Below, in pieces: positions 27,293 through 36,038 of a DNA stretch of 64,000 bases. The position numbers and the translations under genes are program-made. Every line of letters starts with the position of its first letter. The stretch's first letter is position 1. Under the pieces are notes generated by a model. The model was not told the origin of the DNA. It worked only from the letters and a program-made list of their open reading frames with translations, and did no database searches. This DNA is from Phreatobacter sp. (lineage in GTDB: Bacteria > Pseudomonadota > Alphaproteobacteria > Rhizobiales > Phreatobacteraceae): positions 558,001-622,000 of the forward strand of contig NZ_JAEULY010000004.1 in assembly GCF_016793595.1 (NCBI RefSeq). The letters are read 5' to 3'.

Positions 27293-27679
27293 TCAGACGA
27301 ACTGGGACAGCCCCGGCGTGCCGGCGACGATCTGGCCCATCACGTCCTCGCCCGCCTGCTCGCGGCCGAAAGCCATCAGCTCGCGGCCGACCGTGGAAAT
27401 CTGGCCCATGTCGAGGCCAGCGCCCATCAGGTTGGCGCCAAGGCCCATGATGCCGCCGCCCATCAGGCCGCCGACCATGCCCATCAGGCCGCCGCCCTCG
27501 CCGCTCGATGCCTGGGCGATCAGCCCCTCGGAACCCGGCAGCGCCGCCAGCATCTGCTGCACCTGCTCCTGCGGGCCTTCCTTCTGGAGGAAGCCGAGGA
27601 TCATGCCGACCGCCTTGGAGGCGAGGCCGGTATCGATGCCGGCCGCCGAAGCGACGCGGTTGATGAGGTCCTCGATCAT
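27293..27679 (-). CDS. DUF2780-like small glycine-rich protein
   Basis: The 128-residue product has a helical N-terminal half (MIEDLINRVASAAGIDTG, VGMILGFLQKEG) and a Gly/Met-rich centre, then a second helical segment with GLDMGQISTVGRELMAF. This layout resembles the DUF2780 / VcgC-VcgE family, whose function is unknown; the match is by pattern and is moderate. GGGAGA lies 5-6 nt before ATG 27679. No signal peptide is evident. It lies upstream of folP on the same strand with a 41-bp gap. Confidence 0.65.
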   Translation of the reverse strand: MIEDLINRVASAAGIDTGLASKAVGMILGFLQKEGPQEQVQQMLAALPGSEGLIAQASSGEGGGLMGMVGGLMGGGIMGLGANLMGAGLDMGQISTVGRELMAFGREQAGEDVMGQIVAGTPGLSQFV

Positions 27680-27845
27680 GGAATTCTCCCGACAAATAGG
27701 GCCGAAGGCGATGGCGCCGAGCCTGATGGCGCGCACTATGGCGATGCACCATGCGCCCCGCAAGCGCCACATGCCGGGCTGGCGGTTCCGCCGCCGGGCC
27801 GGCTGTGATTTGCTGGTCGGCAATCACAACCATTGGAGGATCGTC

Positions 27846-28256
27846 ATGTCTCAAGCCGCCGTCCGGGAGGCCCCGCGCGCCCTCACCCACGACCGCTCCA
27901 CCGTCGAAGCGGTGATCAACCTCTATCTCGACGGCCTCTACGAGAGCGATGTCGACAAGCTGGCCGCCGCCTTCCATCCGACCGCGGATCTGCGCTGGCA
28001 GGAAAAGGGCGAGTTCCATGTCCTGACGCGCGCCGACTGGCTGGAGCGCGTGAGCAAGCGCCCCTCGGCCAGGTCGCAGGGCCAGCAGCGCCACGACTTC
28101 GTCATGACGGTCGACCGTTCCGACGAGTCCACCGTCTTCGTGAAGGTGAAATGCGCCCTGCCGCCGCGCTTCTTCACCGACTATCTCGTGCTGCTGAAGC
28201 TCACGGATGGCTGGCAGGTCGTGTCGAAGGCGTATCGGTACGAGATGAGGGAGTGA
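27846..28256 (+). CDS. NTF2-like / lumazine-binding-type protein
   Basis: The 136-residue protein fits the NTF2-like fold used by the Lumazine_bd_2 family: an opening helix (STVEAVINLYLDGLYESDVDKLAAAFHP is the usual first segment), then strands including FVKVKCALPPRFFTDYLVL and a final WQVVSKAYRYE. Such proteins bind small molecules or act as simple isomerases or hydrolases; the ligand is not predictable. GGAGGA lies 5 nt before ATG 27846. It is a single gene divergent from the DUF2780-like gene. Confidence 0.8.
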   Translation: MSQAAVREAPRALTHDRSTVEAVINLYLDGLYESDVDKLAAAFHPTADLRWQEKGEFHVLTRADWLERVSKRPSARSQGQQRHDFVMTVDRSDESTVFVKVKCALPPRFFTDYLVLLKLTDGWQVVSKAYRYEMRE

Positions 28257-28615
28257 GCGGGCGGAACCGGCCGCTCTCGACGAGCCCGTCATCGTCATGG
28301 CGGGCATGGCCCGACTCCCCGCTCGGCGATCGTTCACCGCACGCCACGCATCGTCATGGCCGGGCCTGTCTCGGCCATGACGACTTGAACACGGCCCTCG
28401 AAAGGAATTCGGGGATGCCCGGGACAAGCCCGGGCATGACGTCGGAGGCTCCGGCCCCCTGATTTTGATGCTCAGGTTTTTTCTTCGGGAGTTGCCCGTT
28501 TCCCGAAAAGTAGCGGCCGCCCGCCGGGCGCAGCTGTCGAACATGCCTGAAGCCTACCGGACCAGCGTTACGCTGTCAAGGATAAAAATCCTTCTACCGG
28601 CAATAATTCCCAAAT
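28257..28615. other. Non-coding stretch with dispersed repeat
   Basis: No convincing gene lies here. The left part holds truncated and complete copies of a palindromic repeat (see 28352-28442). The right part has two simple inverted repeats, TTCGGGA/TCCCGAA (28484-28507) and AAGGAT/ATCCTT (28578-28593); the second lies 22 bases past the dsbA-like stop codon and could help end that transcript, though it has no clean T-run. Confidence 0.6.
28352..28442. repeat. 91-bp dispersed palindromic element, copy 1
   Basis: The element starts CGTCATGGCCGGGC and ends CCCGGGCATGACGT, each end forming its own hairpin, with a shared core containing ACTTGAACACG and AAAGGAATTCG. A second copy of the same length lies at 55073-55163, and the right-hand unit alone lies at 2999-3030. 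The design is that of REP/BIME elements. Confidence 0.8.
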
Positions 28616-29395
28616 TCAACACACGTTCGGCTGGCGCGCGCAGGTCGCCCTTGCCCTGATGATGTTCTCCCGCAGACGGTCGAGCCCGACCGCGCCGACC
28701 ACCACCTCGTCGCCGACGATATAGGTCGGAGTGCCGTTGATGCGCAGCAGTTCGGCGAGACGGGCGTTCTCGGCGAGGGTGTCGCGCACCTGCGGCGACC
28801 GCATGTCCCGCTGGAGGCGGTCCATGTCGGCGCCGATCTCACGGGCAACCTCCAGAGCGCGCGCGCCGGTCGCCTGACCGCGGCCGCCGAGCAGTTTCTG
28901 GTGGAATTCGTAATACTTCGCCCCCTGGACCTGCATCTTCAGCGCCACCGCCACCTGCGCGGCCTCGACCGATCCGGGTCCGAGCACGGGAAAGTCCTTC
29001 AGGACGAGGCGGATGCGCGGGTCGGCGCGCAGCAGCTCGACCGTGTCGGGCAGCGCGCGTTTGCAGAAGCCGCAATTGTAATCGAAGAACTCGACCAGCG
29101 TGACGTCGCCGTTCGGGTTGCCGAGCACGACCTGATTGGGCGAGCGGTAGAGCGCGTCGCGATTGGCGTTGAACGCCTCCGCCCGCGCCCGATCCTCGGC
29201 CTGCGCCTGCCGCTTCTCCAGTTCGACCAGCGCCTCCTGCAGGATCTCGGGGTTCCGCAGCAGATATTCGCGCACGATGGTCTCGATGCGCTGGCGCTCG
29301 TCAGCCGTCGGCGGGGTCGCGGACGATTGCGCCGCCGCCGGGGCAGCAAAGGCCAGGAAGGCGGCAAGGGTCGCGGCGATCATGCGGGTCAGCAT
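28616..29395 (-). CDS. DsbA-family thiol oxidoreductase
   Basis: The 259-residue periplasmic protein has a signal peptide ending near residue 22 (AAPAAAQ), a helical N-terminal extension (about 30-80) that may mediate oligomerisation as in ScsC/Com1-type proteins, and a thioredoxin domain with the active site CGFC at 108-111 and the cis-proline loop GTPTY near residue 225. Whether it oxidises or isomerises disulfides is uncertain. AGGA lies 8 nt before ATG 29395. It follows an M48 protease gene by 27 bases and is probably in its operon. Confidence 0.9.
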   Translation of the reverse strand: MLTRMIAATLAAFLAFAAPAAAQSSATPPTADERQRIETIVREYLLRNPEILQEALVELEKRQAQAEDRARAEAFNANRDALYRSPNQVVLGNPNGDVTLVEFFDYNCGFCKRALPDTVELLRADPRIRLVLKDFPVLGPGSVEAAQVAVALKMQVQGAKYYEFHQKLLGGRGQATGARALEVAREIGADMDRLQRDMRSPQVRDTLAENARLAELLRINGTPTYIVGDEVVVGAVGLDRLRENIIRARATCARQPNVC

Positions 29396-29422
29396 GGGGA
29401 ATATCCTGGCGTTCAGCCCGCA

Positions 29423-30817
29423 TCAGTTGCGCTGCGGGCGCTGATTGACGATGTCCTCGGCGCGCAGCCATCCCGGCGAGCCGTTCGGCAGCGACCCTTG
29501 AGCGCGGCGGGCGAGCCCGCGCGCGGTGTTCAGATCGCCGTCGTGAAGCGCGGCCTGGGCGGCGGAAAGGTCCGCCTGACCCCGGTCGTTCTTGCGGCCG
29601 TAGGCAATGGCCAGCTGGCGGTAGCCGTCGGCGGCCTCCGGCTCGCGCTGAAGGGCGAGGCGCAGTTCGCGCACGGCCTCATCGAGCTGCGCGGGATTGC
29701 CGGTGGCGACCAGCGCATGGCCGAGCATGATGCGAATGAGACCGGCATTGGGCGCCAGCGACACGGCCCGGCGGAGCGAGGGAATGGCCGCCGCCGGCTG
29801 GCCGGTCTCCAGCAGAATCTGCCCCTTGATCTCGTGGAAATAGGGGTTGCCCGGCTGGGCGCGGATCAGTTCGTCGGCAAGAGCGGAGGCGCGGTTGCGG
29901 TCGCCGAAGCGGAACATCTGGATGGCGCGGGCATAGCGGGCGGGCAGCGAATTGTCGCCCGGCGGGAAGCGTCGGGTGATCGATTCCTGCCGGTCGAGGA
30001 AACCGGCGAGCTTGGCGCGCGCGAGATTGTGACGCATCACCCGGTCGGGCGGATCGGCCGCATTGTAGTGCGGGCTCGCCTTGGCCAGCGGCTCGATGAT
30101 CGCGACGCGATCGGCGGGAATGGGGTGGCTGATCGTGTAGGGATCGGCCCGGCGCGCCGCCAGCATGCTCTCATTCTGCAGCCGCCGGAACGTCTCGACC
30201 ATGCCCTTGGCCGACTGGCCGGTGGCGTTCAGGTAGTTGATTGCCGCACGGTCGGCCGCCGCCTCCTCGCCGCGCTGGTAGGACAGGAGCGAGCGCATGG
30301 CGATGTGCGGGCCGGCCATCAGCACGCCGGGGGCTGCCTCGCCGACGCCGGCGGCGCCGCGTCCCATCGTGGCGCCAGCGGCGACGCCGGCAGCGCCGAC
30401 GATCATGCCGAGCGCTGCGATGATCTGCGCGCGCTCGACCGCCTCGCGCAGCCTTGCCAGATGCCCGCCGGCGATATGGCCGGTCTCGTGCGCCATCACG
30501 CCGATCAGCTCGTTCGGCGTCCGCGAATCGAGGATCGCGCCGGCATTGATGAACATGCGCCGGCCATTGGCGACGAAGGCGTTGAAGCCCCGGTCGTTGA
30601 CGATGATGACATTGGTCTGGCTGCCGCCGACGCCGGCGGCGCGGAACAGCGGCCGGGCATAGTCGCGGAGCAGGTTCTCGATCTCGGTGTCGCGGATGAT
30701 CGGCAGGCCACGCGGAACCTGCGCCTCCACGACACCCGTCGGCGCGAGGCTGGTCAGCGCGACGAGGCCGGCGAGGGCCGTCGCGGCCAGGCGGCGCGGA
30801 AGGGCATGTGACGTCAT
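29423..30817 (-). CDS. Periplasmic M48 metalloprotease (BepA-like)
   Basis: The 464-residue protein has a signal peptide (about 1-32), the zinc motif HETGH at 110-114, the third-ligand region EEAAAD at 184-189, and a C-terminal half of TPR-like helical repeats (about 300-440). This matches BepA/YfgC, which in E. coli clears or helps fold outer-membrane proteins such as LptD. The downstream gene encodes a DsbA-like protein, which fits a role in quality control of disulfide-containing envelope proteins. The ribosome binding site is weak. Confidence 0.9.
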   Translation of the reverse strand: MTSHALPRRLAATALAGLVALTSLAPTGVVEAQVPRGLPIIRDTEIENLLRDYARPLFRAAGVGGSQTNVIIVNDRGFNAFVANGRRMFINAGAILDSRTPNELIGVMAHETGHIAGGHLARLREAVERAQIIAALGMIVGAAGVAAGATMGRGAAGVGEAAPGVLMAGPHIAMRSLLSYQRGEEAAADRAAINYLNATGQSAKGMVETFRRLQNESMLAARRADPYTISHPIPADRVAIIEPLAKASPHYNAADPPDRVMRHNLARAKLAGFLDRQESITRRFPPGDNSLPARYARAIQMFRFGDRNRASALADELIRAQPGNPYFHEIKGQILLETGQPAAAIPSLRRAVSLAPNAGLIRIMLGHALVATGNPAQLDEAVRELRLALQREPEAADGYRQLAIAYGRKNDRGQADLSAAQAALHDGDLNTARGLARRAQGSLPNGSPGWLRAEDIVNQRPQRN

Positions 30818-30966
30818 CGTTCGCGGAACCTACGGATGGCCTGCCGAGAGGTCAACGCGCGCCGGAATCACGTTCAGGCGAGAACGGTGACCACCCGCCG
30901 GACCTGTGATAGGCGCTGTCGCAGCCCCTCAAAGCGCCTCTCTTGGCGACGCAAGGGGGCGAAACC

Positions 30967-32196
30967 ATGACCGCCCTTATCGCCGCGCCCGAGGATGCCG
31001 CCATGTCGAGAGAAGCCGCTGCCCGCCGGATTCTGGCCCGCCAGCCGCTCCAGCCGACCCGGCGCGGCTCGGTCGCGCCGTTTCTGGTGATGGACGTGAT
31101 GACCGCCGCCGCCAGGGCCGAAGCGGAAGGCCGGAGCGTCATTCACATGGAGGTCGGCCAGCCCGCCGCGCCAACGCCGATGAGCATCCGCAAGGCGGCG
31201 GCCGATGCGCTGATGAACGGCCAGATCGGCTACACGCTGGCGCTCGGCATACCGGACCTGCGCCAGCGCATCGCCCGCCACTATGCCGAGACCCATGGCG
31301 TCGAGGTGCCGATCGGCCGCATCGCCGTTACCATGGGCTCGTCCTCGGCCTTCATTCTGTCCTTCCTCGCGCTGTTCGAGACCGGGGCGCGGGTGGCCAT
31401 CGCCAGCCCCGGCTACCCCGCCTACAAGAACATCCTGGAGGCGCTGGGCTGCGAGGTGGTCTTCATCGAGACCACCGCCGCGACCCGCTATGCCGTGACG
31501 CCCGACATGCTGGCGGCCGAGCATGCGAGGAAGAAGCTCGACGGCATCCTGATCGCCAGCCCCGCCAACCCGACCGGCACGATGATGACGCCGGAGGCGC
31601 TGACGGCGCTGATCGAGGCGGCGCAGGATCTCGGCATCCGCTTCATCTCGGACGAAATCTATCACGGCCTCTCCTACGAGATGCCGTGCCATACCGCCTT
31701 GGAGACGAGCGACGACGTGGTCGTCATCAACTCCTTCTCGAAATACTACTGCATGACCGGGTGGCGGATCGGCTGGATGGTGGTGCCGGAAAGCCTTGCC
31801 CGCTCGGTCGAATGCCTCGCGCAGAACCTGTTCATCTCCGCGCCGCAACTGTCTCAGGTCGCGGCGCTCGCCTCGTTCGACGCAACGACCGAACTGGAGG
31901 CGATCAAGGCCGGCTATGCCGCCAATCGCCGCGTGCTGCTGGACGGGCTGCCCAAGGCGGGGCTCGACCGGCTGCTGCCCGTGGACGGCGCGTTCTACGT
32001 CTATGCGGATGTCGCCAAATACACCAATGACAGCCTCGACTTCGCCCGCCGCATGCTGGCCGAGACCGGCATCGCCGCGACACCCGGCCCTGATTTCGAC
32101 CCCTATGGCGGCATGCATGCCGTCCGCTTTTCCTTCGCCGGTTCGACGGCGGACATGGAGGAAGCGGTCAGGCGGCTGGGGAACTGGCTGAAGTGA
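30967..32196 (+). CDS. PLP-dependent aminotransferase, class I/II
   Basis: The 409-residue fold-type I enzyme carries SPANPTGTM, an aspartate in FISDEIYHGL, and the PLP lysine in SFSKYYCMTGWRIGW, all typical of AspC/AlaA-like aminotransferases. The amino donor is not predictable. AGGGGG lies about 8 nt before ATG 30967; a TTG eight codons upstream is less likely. The stop overlaps the start of the pcp-like gene (GTGA), so the two are coupled. Confidence 0.9.
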   Translation: MTALIAAPEDAAMSREAAARRILARQPLQPTRRGSVAPFLVMDVMTAAARAEAEGRSVIHMEVGQPAAPTPMSIRKAAADALMNGQIGYTLALGIPDLRQRIARHYAETHGVEVPIGRIAVTMGSSSAFILSFLALFETGARVAIASPGYPAYKNILEALGCEVVFIETTAATRYAVTPDMLAAEHARKKLDGILIASPANPTGTMMTPEALTALIEAAQDLGIRFISDEIYHGLSYEMPCHTALETSDDVVVINSFSKYYCMTGWRIGWMVVPESLARSVECLAQNLFISAPQLSQVAALASFDATTELEAIKAGYAANRRVLLDGLPKAGLDRLLPVDGAFYVYADVAKYTNDSLDFARRMLAETGIAATPGPDFDPYGGMHAVRFSFAGSTADMEEAVRRLGNWLK

Positions 32197-32819
32197 AGAC
32201 CCTTCTGGTCACCGGCTTCGGGCCCTTTCCCGGCTGGGAGCGCAACCCGACGCCGGCCATGGTGAAAGCCGTGCAGCGCCTGCGCCTGCCCGGCGTCAGG
32301 ATCGTCGGCCACGTCTTCAACACTGTCTATGCCGAGGTCGCCCGCGACCTGCCGGCGCTGATCGCCAAGCATCGGCCGGAGGCGATCCTCCTGTTCGGGC
32401 TCGCCGGCCGGGCAGGCCATGTCCGTGTCGAGATGCACGCCCACAACGTGACGACACGGCGCACGAAAGACGCTTCCGGCGCTTTCCACGCCTCTCCCGA
32501 GATCGCCGAAGGTGCCCCGTGGCGGGTCGCAACCGCCTTCCGCTGCGGGCCGCTCGCCGCGCGCCTGCGCCGGGCCGGGCTCAATGCCCGCCCCTCGCCG
32601 ACCGCCGGCGAATATCTCTGCAACTTCTCCTACTGGCTGGCGCTGGACGCGGTCGCGCGGCGACAGGCCAAGCGCGCCCTGTTCGTCCATGTGCCGCTGC
32701 CCCGTGCGTCGGGGGATCTGATGCGGCCGGGGCTGACCCGTTCTCTCGGCCGGCTGCCGACGCAGGCCGACCTCGACCGCGTCGCCGTCATCGCCGCCCG
32801 AGCGATCGCTGGCCGCTGA
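32193..32819 (+). CDS. pcp: Pyroglutamyl-peptidase I (C15 family)
   Basis: This cysteine peptidase removes N-terminal pyroglutamate from peptides. The 208-residue length fits. The opening VTGFGPFPGWERNP is the family signature, and the triad is visible as Glu80, Cys143 in GEYLCNFSYW and His166 in FVHVPLP, matching E81/C144/H168 of known enzymes. The start is GTG at 32193 within the GTGA overlap with the aminotransferase gene. Coupling with an aminotransferase suggests a shared role in amino-acid salvage. Confidence 0.92.
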   Translation: MKTLLVTGFGPFPGWERNPTPAMVKAVQRLRLPGVRIVGHVFNTVYAEVARDLPALIAKHRPEAILLFGLAGRAGHVRVEMHAHNVTTRRTKDASGAFHASPEIAEGAPWRVATAFRCGPLAARLRRAGLNARPSPTAGEYLCNFSYWLALDAVARRQAKRALFVHVPLPRASGDLMRPGLTRSLGRLPTQADLDRVAVIAARAIAGR

Positions 32820-32825
32820 TCATCC

Positions 32826-33581
32826 TCAGGCCATGAAGCCGGTGGCGAGCGCATGCGCCCAGTCGGCCGACCCGAGGCCGTCGGCCCGCGCAGCGGCCGC
32901 ACGCCAGTCATAGGCGATGGCCCTCAACTCGACCGAAGCGACCTGCCCGGCCGCAATCGTCACGATTGCGTAGCGCGCATGGGGCGAGCCGGCCTCCGAC
33001 ACATGCGGGCGCGGTGGCGTCGGGTCGGAATAGGCGGGTAGGCCGATACTGCCCGGATTGACCACGAGCGGTCCGCCCGGCAGGGCCAGAACGCGCGCCT
33101 GATGGGTGTGGCCGCACAGAACGAGACCGGCCGAACCTGTCGCACCCAGCCCGGCCCTGACCTCGGCTGCGGCGGCCGGAACCATTCCGCCCTCACCAAC
33201 CCGGTGCATCAGATAGGTGTTGTCGTCTGATGGCGTCGCATGGAAGCAGCGGATCGCAAGCCCCTCGACCTCAAGGTCCAGCACCATGGGCAGCCCGCCC
33301 AGCCATTGGCGCTGCGCCTCCGTCAGCTCGTCATGGGCGAAGGCGTCGGACGGATATTGCTCCGCGCGCGGCGTCGCCACGACCCAGCGGTCGTGATTGC
33401 CGCGCACGGTCGGCAGGTCGAGCGGCATCAGCCGCCCTGCGGTCTCGCGCGGCCAGAGCGGCCCCGACACCACGTCGCCGAGATTGACGATGCGATCGAT
33501 GCCGGCGGCGGCGATATCGGCCAGCACGGCGTCGAGGGCGAGAACGTTGCCGTGAATGTCGGCGATGACGGCGAGGCGCAT
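32826..33581 (-). CDS. Metallophosphoesterase (calcineurin-like)
   Basis: The 251-residue protein has the metallophosphoesterase motifs in order: DIHGN, LGDVVSG, RGNHDRW, a later HATPSDDN and CGHTHQAR, then NPGSIG. This is the YfcE/PrpE-like branch, active on phosphodiesters or nucleotides; the substrate is not evident. The start is uncertain: the ATG at 33581 gives the usual beginning MRLAVIADIHGN, while an ATG at 33596 lies just 3 bases after the vapC stop codon. It is the third gene of a vapB-vapC-phosphoesterase run. Confidence 0.9.
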   Translation of the reverse strand: MRLAVIADIHGNVLALDAVLADIAAAGIDRIVNLGDVVSGPLWPRETAGRLMPLDLPTVRGNHDRWVVATPRAEQYPSDAFAHDELTEAQRQWLGGLPMVLDLEVEGLAIRCFHATPSDDNTYLMHRVGEGGMVPAAAAEVRAGLGATGSAGLVLCGHTHQARVLALPGGPLVVNPGSIGLPAYSDPTPPRPHVSEAGSPHARYAIVTIAAGQVASVELRAIAYDWRAAAARADGLGSADWAHALATGFMA

Positions 33582-33599
33582 GGTGTATTGACCCATCCT

Positions 33600-33968
33600 T
33601 CAGCCGACGACGGCGGCGATGCCGAGTTCGACGGCAATGGTCGTGAGCTTTCTGTCGCGGCTCCAGAGCGTAGTTTCGGGCATGAGCAAAGCCGACGCGA
33701 CCAAGTGGACATCGACATAACCGATGCCGCGGCCGTGGAGGCGGTGGTTGTCGATCACGGCGAGCACCTCAGCGGGATCGGCCACGGTCGCTTGCGGCAG
33801 GTCCCTGAACGTGTCGATCAACGCTGGCCGGTCCGCCACCATGCCAAGCAGCAGTTCACCCAGCACAAACGGATGGACCAGGGCTTCGCGACGGTTGAGC
33901 AACGCAAAAAGCCGTGCATCAGTCGTGCGCAAATGGTCAATCCAGATCGAGCTGTCGATCAGGATCAT
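33600..33968 (-). CDS. vapC: VapC family PIN-domain toxin
   Basis: The 122-residue protein is a PIN-domain ribonuclease with the acidic cluster Asp5, Glu38, Asp86 and Asp105. VapC toxins cleave tRNA or rRNA and are held inactive by VapB. The ATG overlaps the vapB stop codon by 4 bp (ATGA). The phosphoesterase gene begins within a few bases of its stop codon. Confidence 0.94.
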   Translation of the reverse strand: MILIDSSIWIDHLRTTDARLFALLNRREALVHPFVLGELLLGMVADRPALIDTFRDLPQATVADPAEVLAVIDNHRLHGRGIGYVDVHLVASALLMPETTLWSRDRKLTTIAVELGIAAVVG

Positions 33969-34162
33969 GCGGCGGCCGAGCGCCGCCGCGGAACCGGCCG
34001 AATTTCCGGCTCGCTGCCACCAAGCCTCGCGAGGCGGCGCGATGCCTCAAGCTCGATCAATGTCCTGAGCGCATGGCGAAGCAGCTCCGATCGCTCCTCG
34101 ATGCCCGTATATTTCATCGCCTTCTCGACCAGCTCGTCATCCAACGTCACGGTGGTGCGCAT
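33965..34162 (-). CDS. vapB: VapB family antitoxin
   Basis: The 65-residue protein begins MRTTVTLDDELVEKAMKYTG, the ribbon-helix-helix opening of VapB proteins such as those of the MT family, and ends in a basic Arg-rich tail. AGGAGG lies 5 nt before ATG 34162. It should bind both its own promoter and the VapC active site. The short gap upstream (to 34162) is AT-richer and contains the direct repeat ATCAAATATCGCATCAGATGATGCG region near 34184-34206, a plausible operator. Confidence 0.92.
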   Translation of the reverse strand: MRTTVTLDDELVEKAMKYTGIEERSELLRHALRTLIELEASRRLARLGGSEPEIRPVPRRRSAAA

Positions 34163-34295
34163 CGCAACCTCCTGCCTTCTGCATCAAATATCGCATCAGA
34201 TGATGCGCTTTTCAATGCGGCACGGCATCCCATTCCGGCACATCCGGCGGCGGCATGACCCTTGCGCGGGCCTTGCGCAACCATCGGAGGCATCC

Positions 34296-35627
34296 ATGCT
34301 CGCCCGCCGTTCCTTCCTGTTCGCCGCAGCCGCGACGCTGGCCCTGCCCGCTTCCGCCCGCGCCTCCCAGCTCGACGGCCAGTCCTTCGGCCTGAAGCCG
34401 GGCGCGGCGGAAGACCAGACCCGCAATTTCCAGCGCGCGGTTGAAACCGCCGCCGGCTCGCGCATGCCGCTGCGCCTCGCGCCCGGCGCCTACAAGGTCG
34501 GCGAGATCCGCCTCCCCGCCAATACCCAGATCGTCGGCGTGCGCGGCGCGACGCGCCTGGTGTTCCAGGGCGGGACGGCCTGCCTTTCCGCCCAGCGCGC
34601 CGACATGATCACGCTGTCCGGCCTCGTCATCGAGGGCGCGGGCAAGCCGCTGCCCGACAAGCGCGGCCTGATCACGCTCGAACATGGTCGCGGCGTGCGC
34701 GTCGAGGACTGCGAGATCGCCGGCTCCAGCCATCACGGCATCGTGCTGGAAGGCATCGAAGGCCTTGCGCGCGGCAACACGATCTCGGGCGTCGCCAAGG
34801 CCGCCATCGTCGCGCTCGACAGCCGCGGTCTTACCATCAGCCAGAACACCATCCGCTCGGCCGCCAATAACGGCATCCTCGTCTGGCGCACCATTGCCGG
34901 CGACGACGGCACCATCGTCGAGGGCAACCGCATCGAGGAAATCGGCGCGCGCGACGGCGGCTCCGGGCAGAACGGCAACGCCGTCAACGTCTTCCGCGCC
35001 GGCAACGTCACCGTTTCCGGCAACCGCATCCGGGGCGCCGCCTTCTCGGCCGTTCGCGCCAACGGCGCGGCCAATGTCGCGATCACCGGCAACAACTGCT
35101 CGTCGCTCGGCGAGGTCGCCGTCTATGTCGAGTTCGGCTTCGAGGGCGCGGTGATCGCCAGCAACATCATCGACGGCGCGGCCCTCGGCATCGTCGCGAC
35201 CAATTTCAACCATGGCGGCCGGCTCGCCAACATCCACGGCAACATCATCCGCAACCTCGTCAACAAGCGGCCTGCCGGCACCGACCCGAACGATGTCGCC
35301 GGCATCGGCATCTCGGCCGAGGCTGACGCCGCCATCGCCTCGAATGTCATCGAGGGCGCGCCGACCGCCGGCATCCAGCTCGGCTGGGGCCAGTATCTGC
35401 GCGACGTGTCGGTGACCGCCAATGTCATCAAGGGCGCGCCGGTCGGCATCGCCGTCTCGGTCGCGCCGGGCGCCGGTCAGGCGCTGATCGCCGACAATCT
35501 CGTGCAGGGCGCGCGGGTCGGCGCTGTCGTCGGCATGGAATGGACGCGGGCGGTGACCGGCGACATGGCCCGCGAGGGCGTCGGCCGGCACGCCCAGCTC
35601 AGCGTGTCCGGCAACCGCGTGCGCTGA
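34296..35627 (+). CDS. TIGR03808 family Tat-exported beta-helix protein
   Basis: The 443-residue protein starts with a twin-arginine signal (LARRSFLFAAAATLALP) and continues as a right-handed parallel beta-helix: repeats of the form N-T-I-x-G or N-x-I-x-x-A recur from about residue 110 to 440 (for example GNTISGVAKAAIV, GNRIRGAAFSAVR, SNIIDGAALGIV). This is the TIGR03808 family, found mainly in Hyphomicrobiales and of unknown function; polysaccharide binding or cleavage is suggested by the fold. GGAGG lies 5 nt before ATG 34296. Confidence 0.93.
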   Translation: MLARRSFLFAAAATLALPASARASQLDGQSFGLKPGAAEDQTRNFQRAVETAAGSRMPLRLAPGAYKVGEIRLPANTQIVGVRGATRLVFQGGTACLSAQRADMITLSGLVIEGAGKPLPDKRGLITLEHGRGVRVEDCEIAGSSHHGIVLEGIEGLARGNTISGVAKAAIVALDSRGLTISQNTIRSAANNGILVWRTIAGDDGTIVEGNRIEEIGARDGGSGQNGNAVNVFRAGNVTVSGNRIRGAAFSAVRANGAANVAITGNNCSSLGEVAVYVEFGFEGAVIASNIIDGAALGIVATNFNHGGRLANIHGNIIRNLVNKRPAGTDPNDVAGIGISAEADAAIASNVIEGAPTAGIQLGWGQYLRDVSVTANVIKGAPVGIAVSVAPGAGQALIADNLVQGARVGAVVGMEWTRAVTGDMAREGVGRHAQLSVSGNRVR

Positions 35628-35641
35628 GGCCGCGCGGCCTC
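35626..35641. terminator. 16-bp perfect palindrome at the stop codon
   Basis: GAGGCCGCGCGGCCTC overlaps the TIGR03808 stop codon (35625-35627) and sits between two convergent genes. It may act as a bidirectional terminator, but no T-run follows and self-complementary GC stretches are expected by chance in this DNA. Confidence 0.3.
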
Positions 35642-35648
35642 GGCCGGA

Positions 35649-36011
35649 TCAGGGCCTTCGCCACTCCGCCGCGACCATGGTCTTGCCGTCGGTGCCGCGG
35701 AACACGCGGTAGCTCATGTCGAAGCGCGCGCCGTCCGGCGTCGACATGCGGGCCGCGCAGCGAATCTCGCTGTCGTCCTTTGAGACTTCGCGCTTGTCGC
35801 TCAGCGTCGCGCCGGTGACGTTCTTCTCGCGCAGGATCGACTGGATCGTCGTGTTGGCGGTGGTGCTGGCGCAGCCCGGCAGGCTTGTGTCGAAAAACTT
35901 GATCAGCGCGATGGCCGCGATGATGAAGGACGAGCCGGCTGTGATGTAGCTCCAGATGCGGCTCCTGGGCTTGGCCGGCTGGTCAGGCGTCGTCGTGACT
36001 GCGTTGGTCAT
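35649..36011 (-). CDS. Small membrane-anchored protein, paralogue A
   Basis: The 120-residue product has one membrane helix (about 22-39) followed by a periplasmic domain with two cysteines, Cys47 and Cys85, which could form a disulfide. It aligns with the next gene: shared features are FxDTxLPxC after the helix, REV and CAA in the middle, and YRxFR with a final W. GGAGGGA precedes ATG 36011. No named family is recognised. The gene pair is a tandem duplication. Confidence 0.75.
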   Translation of the reverse strand: MTNAVTTTPDQPAKPRSRIWSYITAGSSFIIAAIALIKFFDTSLPGCASTTANTTIQSILREKNVTGATLSDKREVSKDDSEIRCAARMSTPDGARFDMSYRVFRGTDGKTMVAAEWRRP

Positions 36012-36038
36012 GTCGGGTCCCTCCGAATGAAATGCCTG

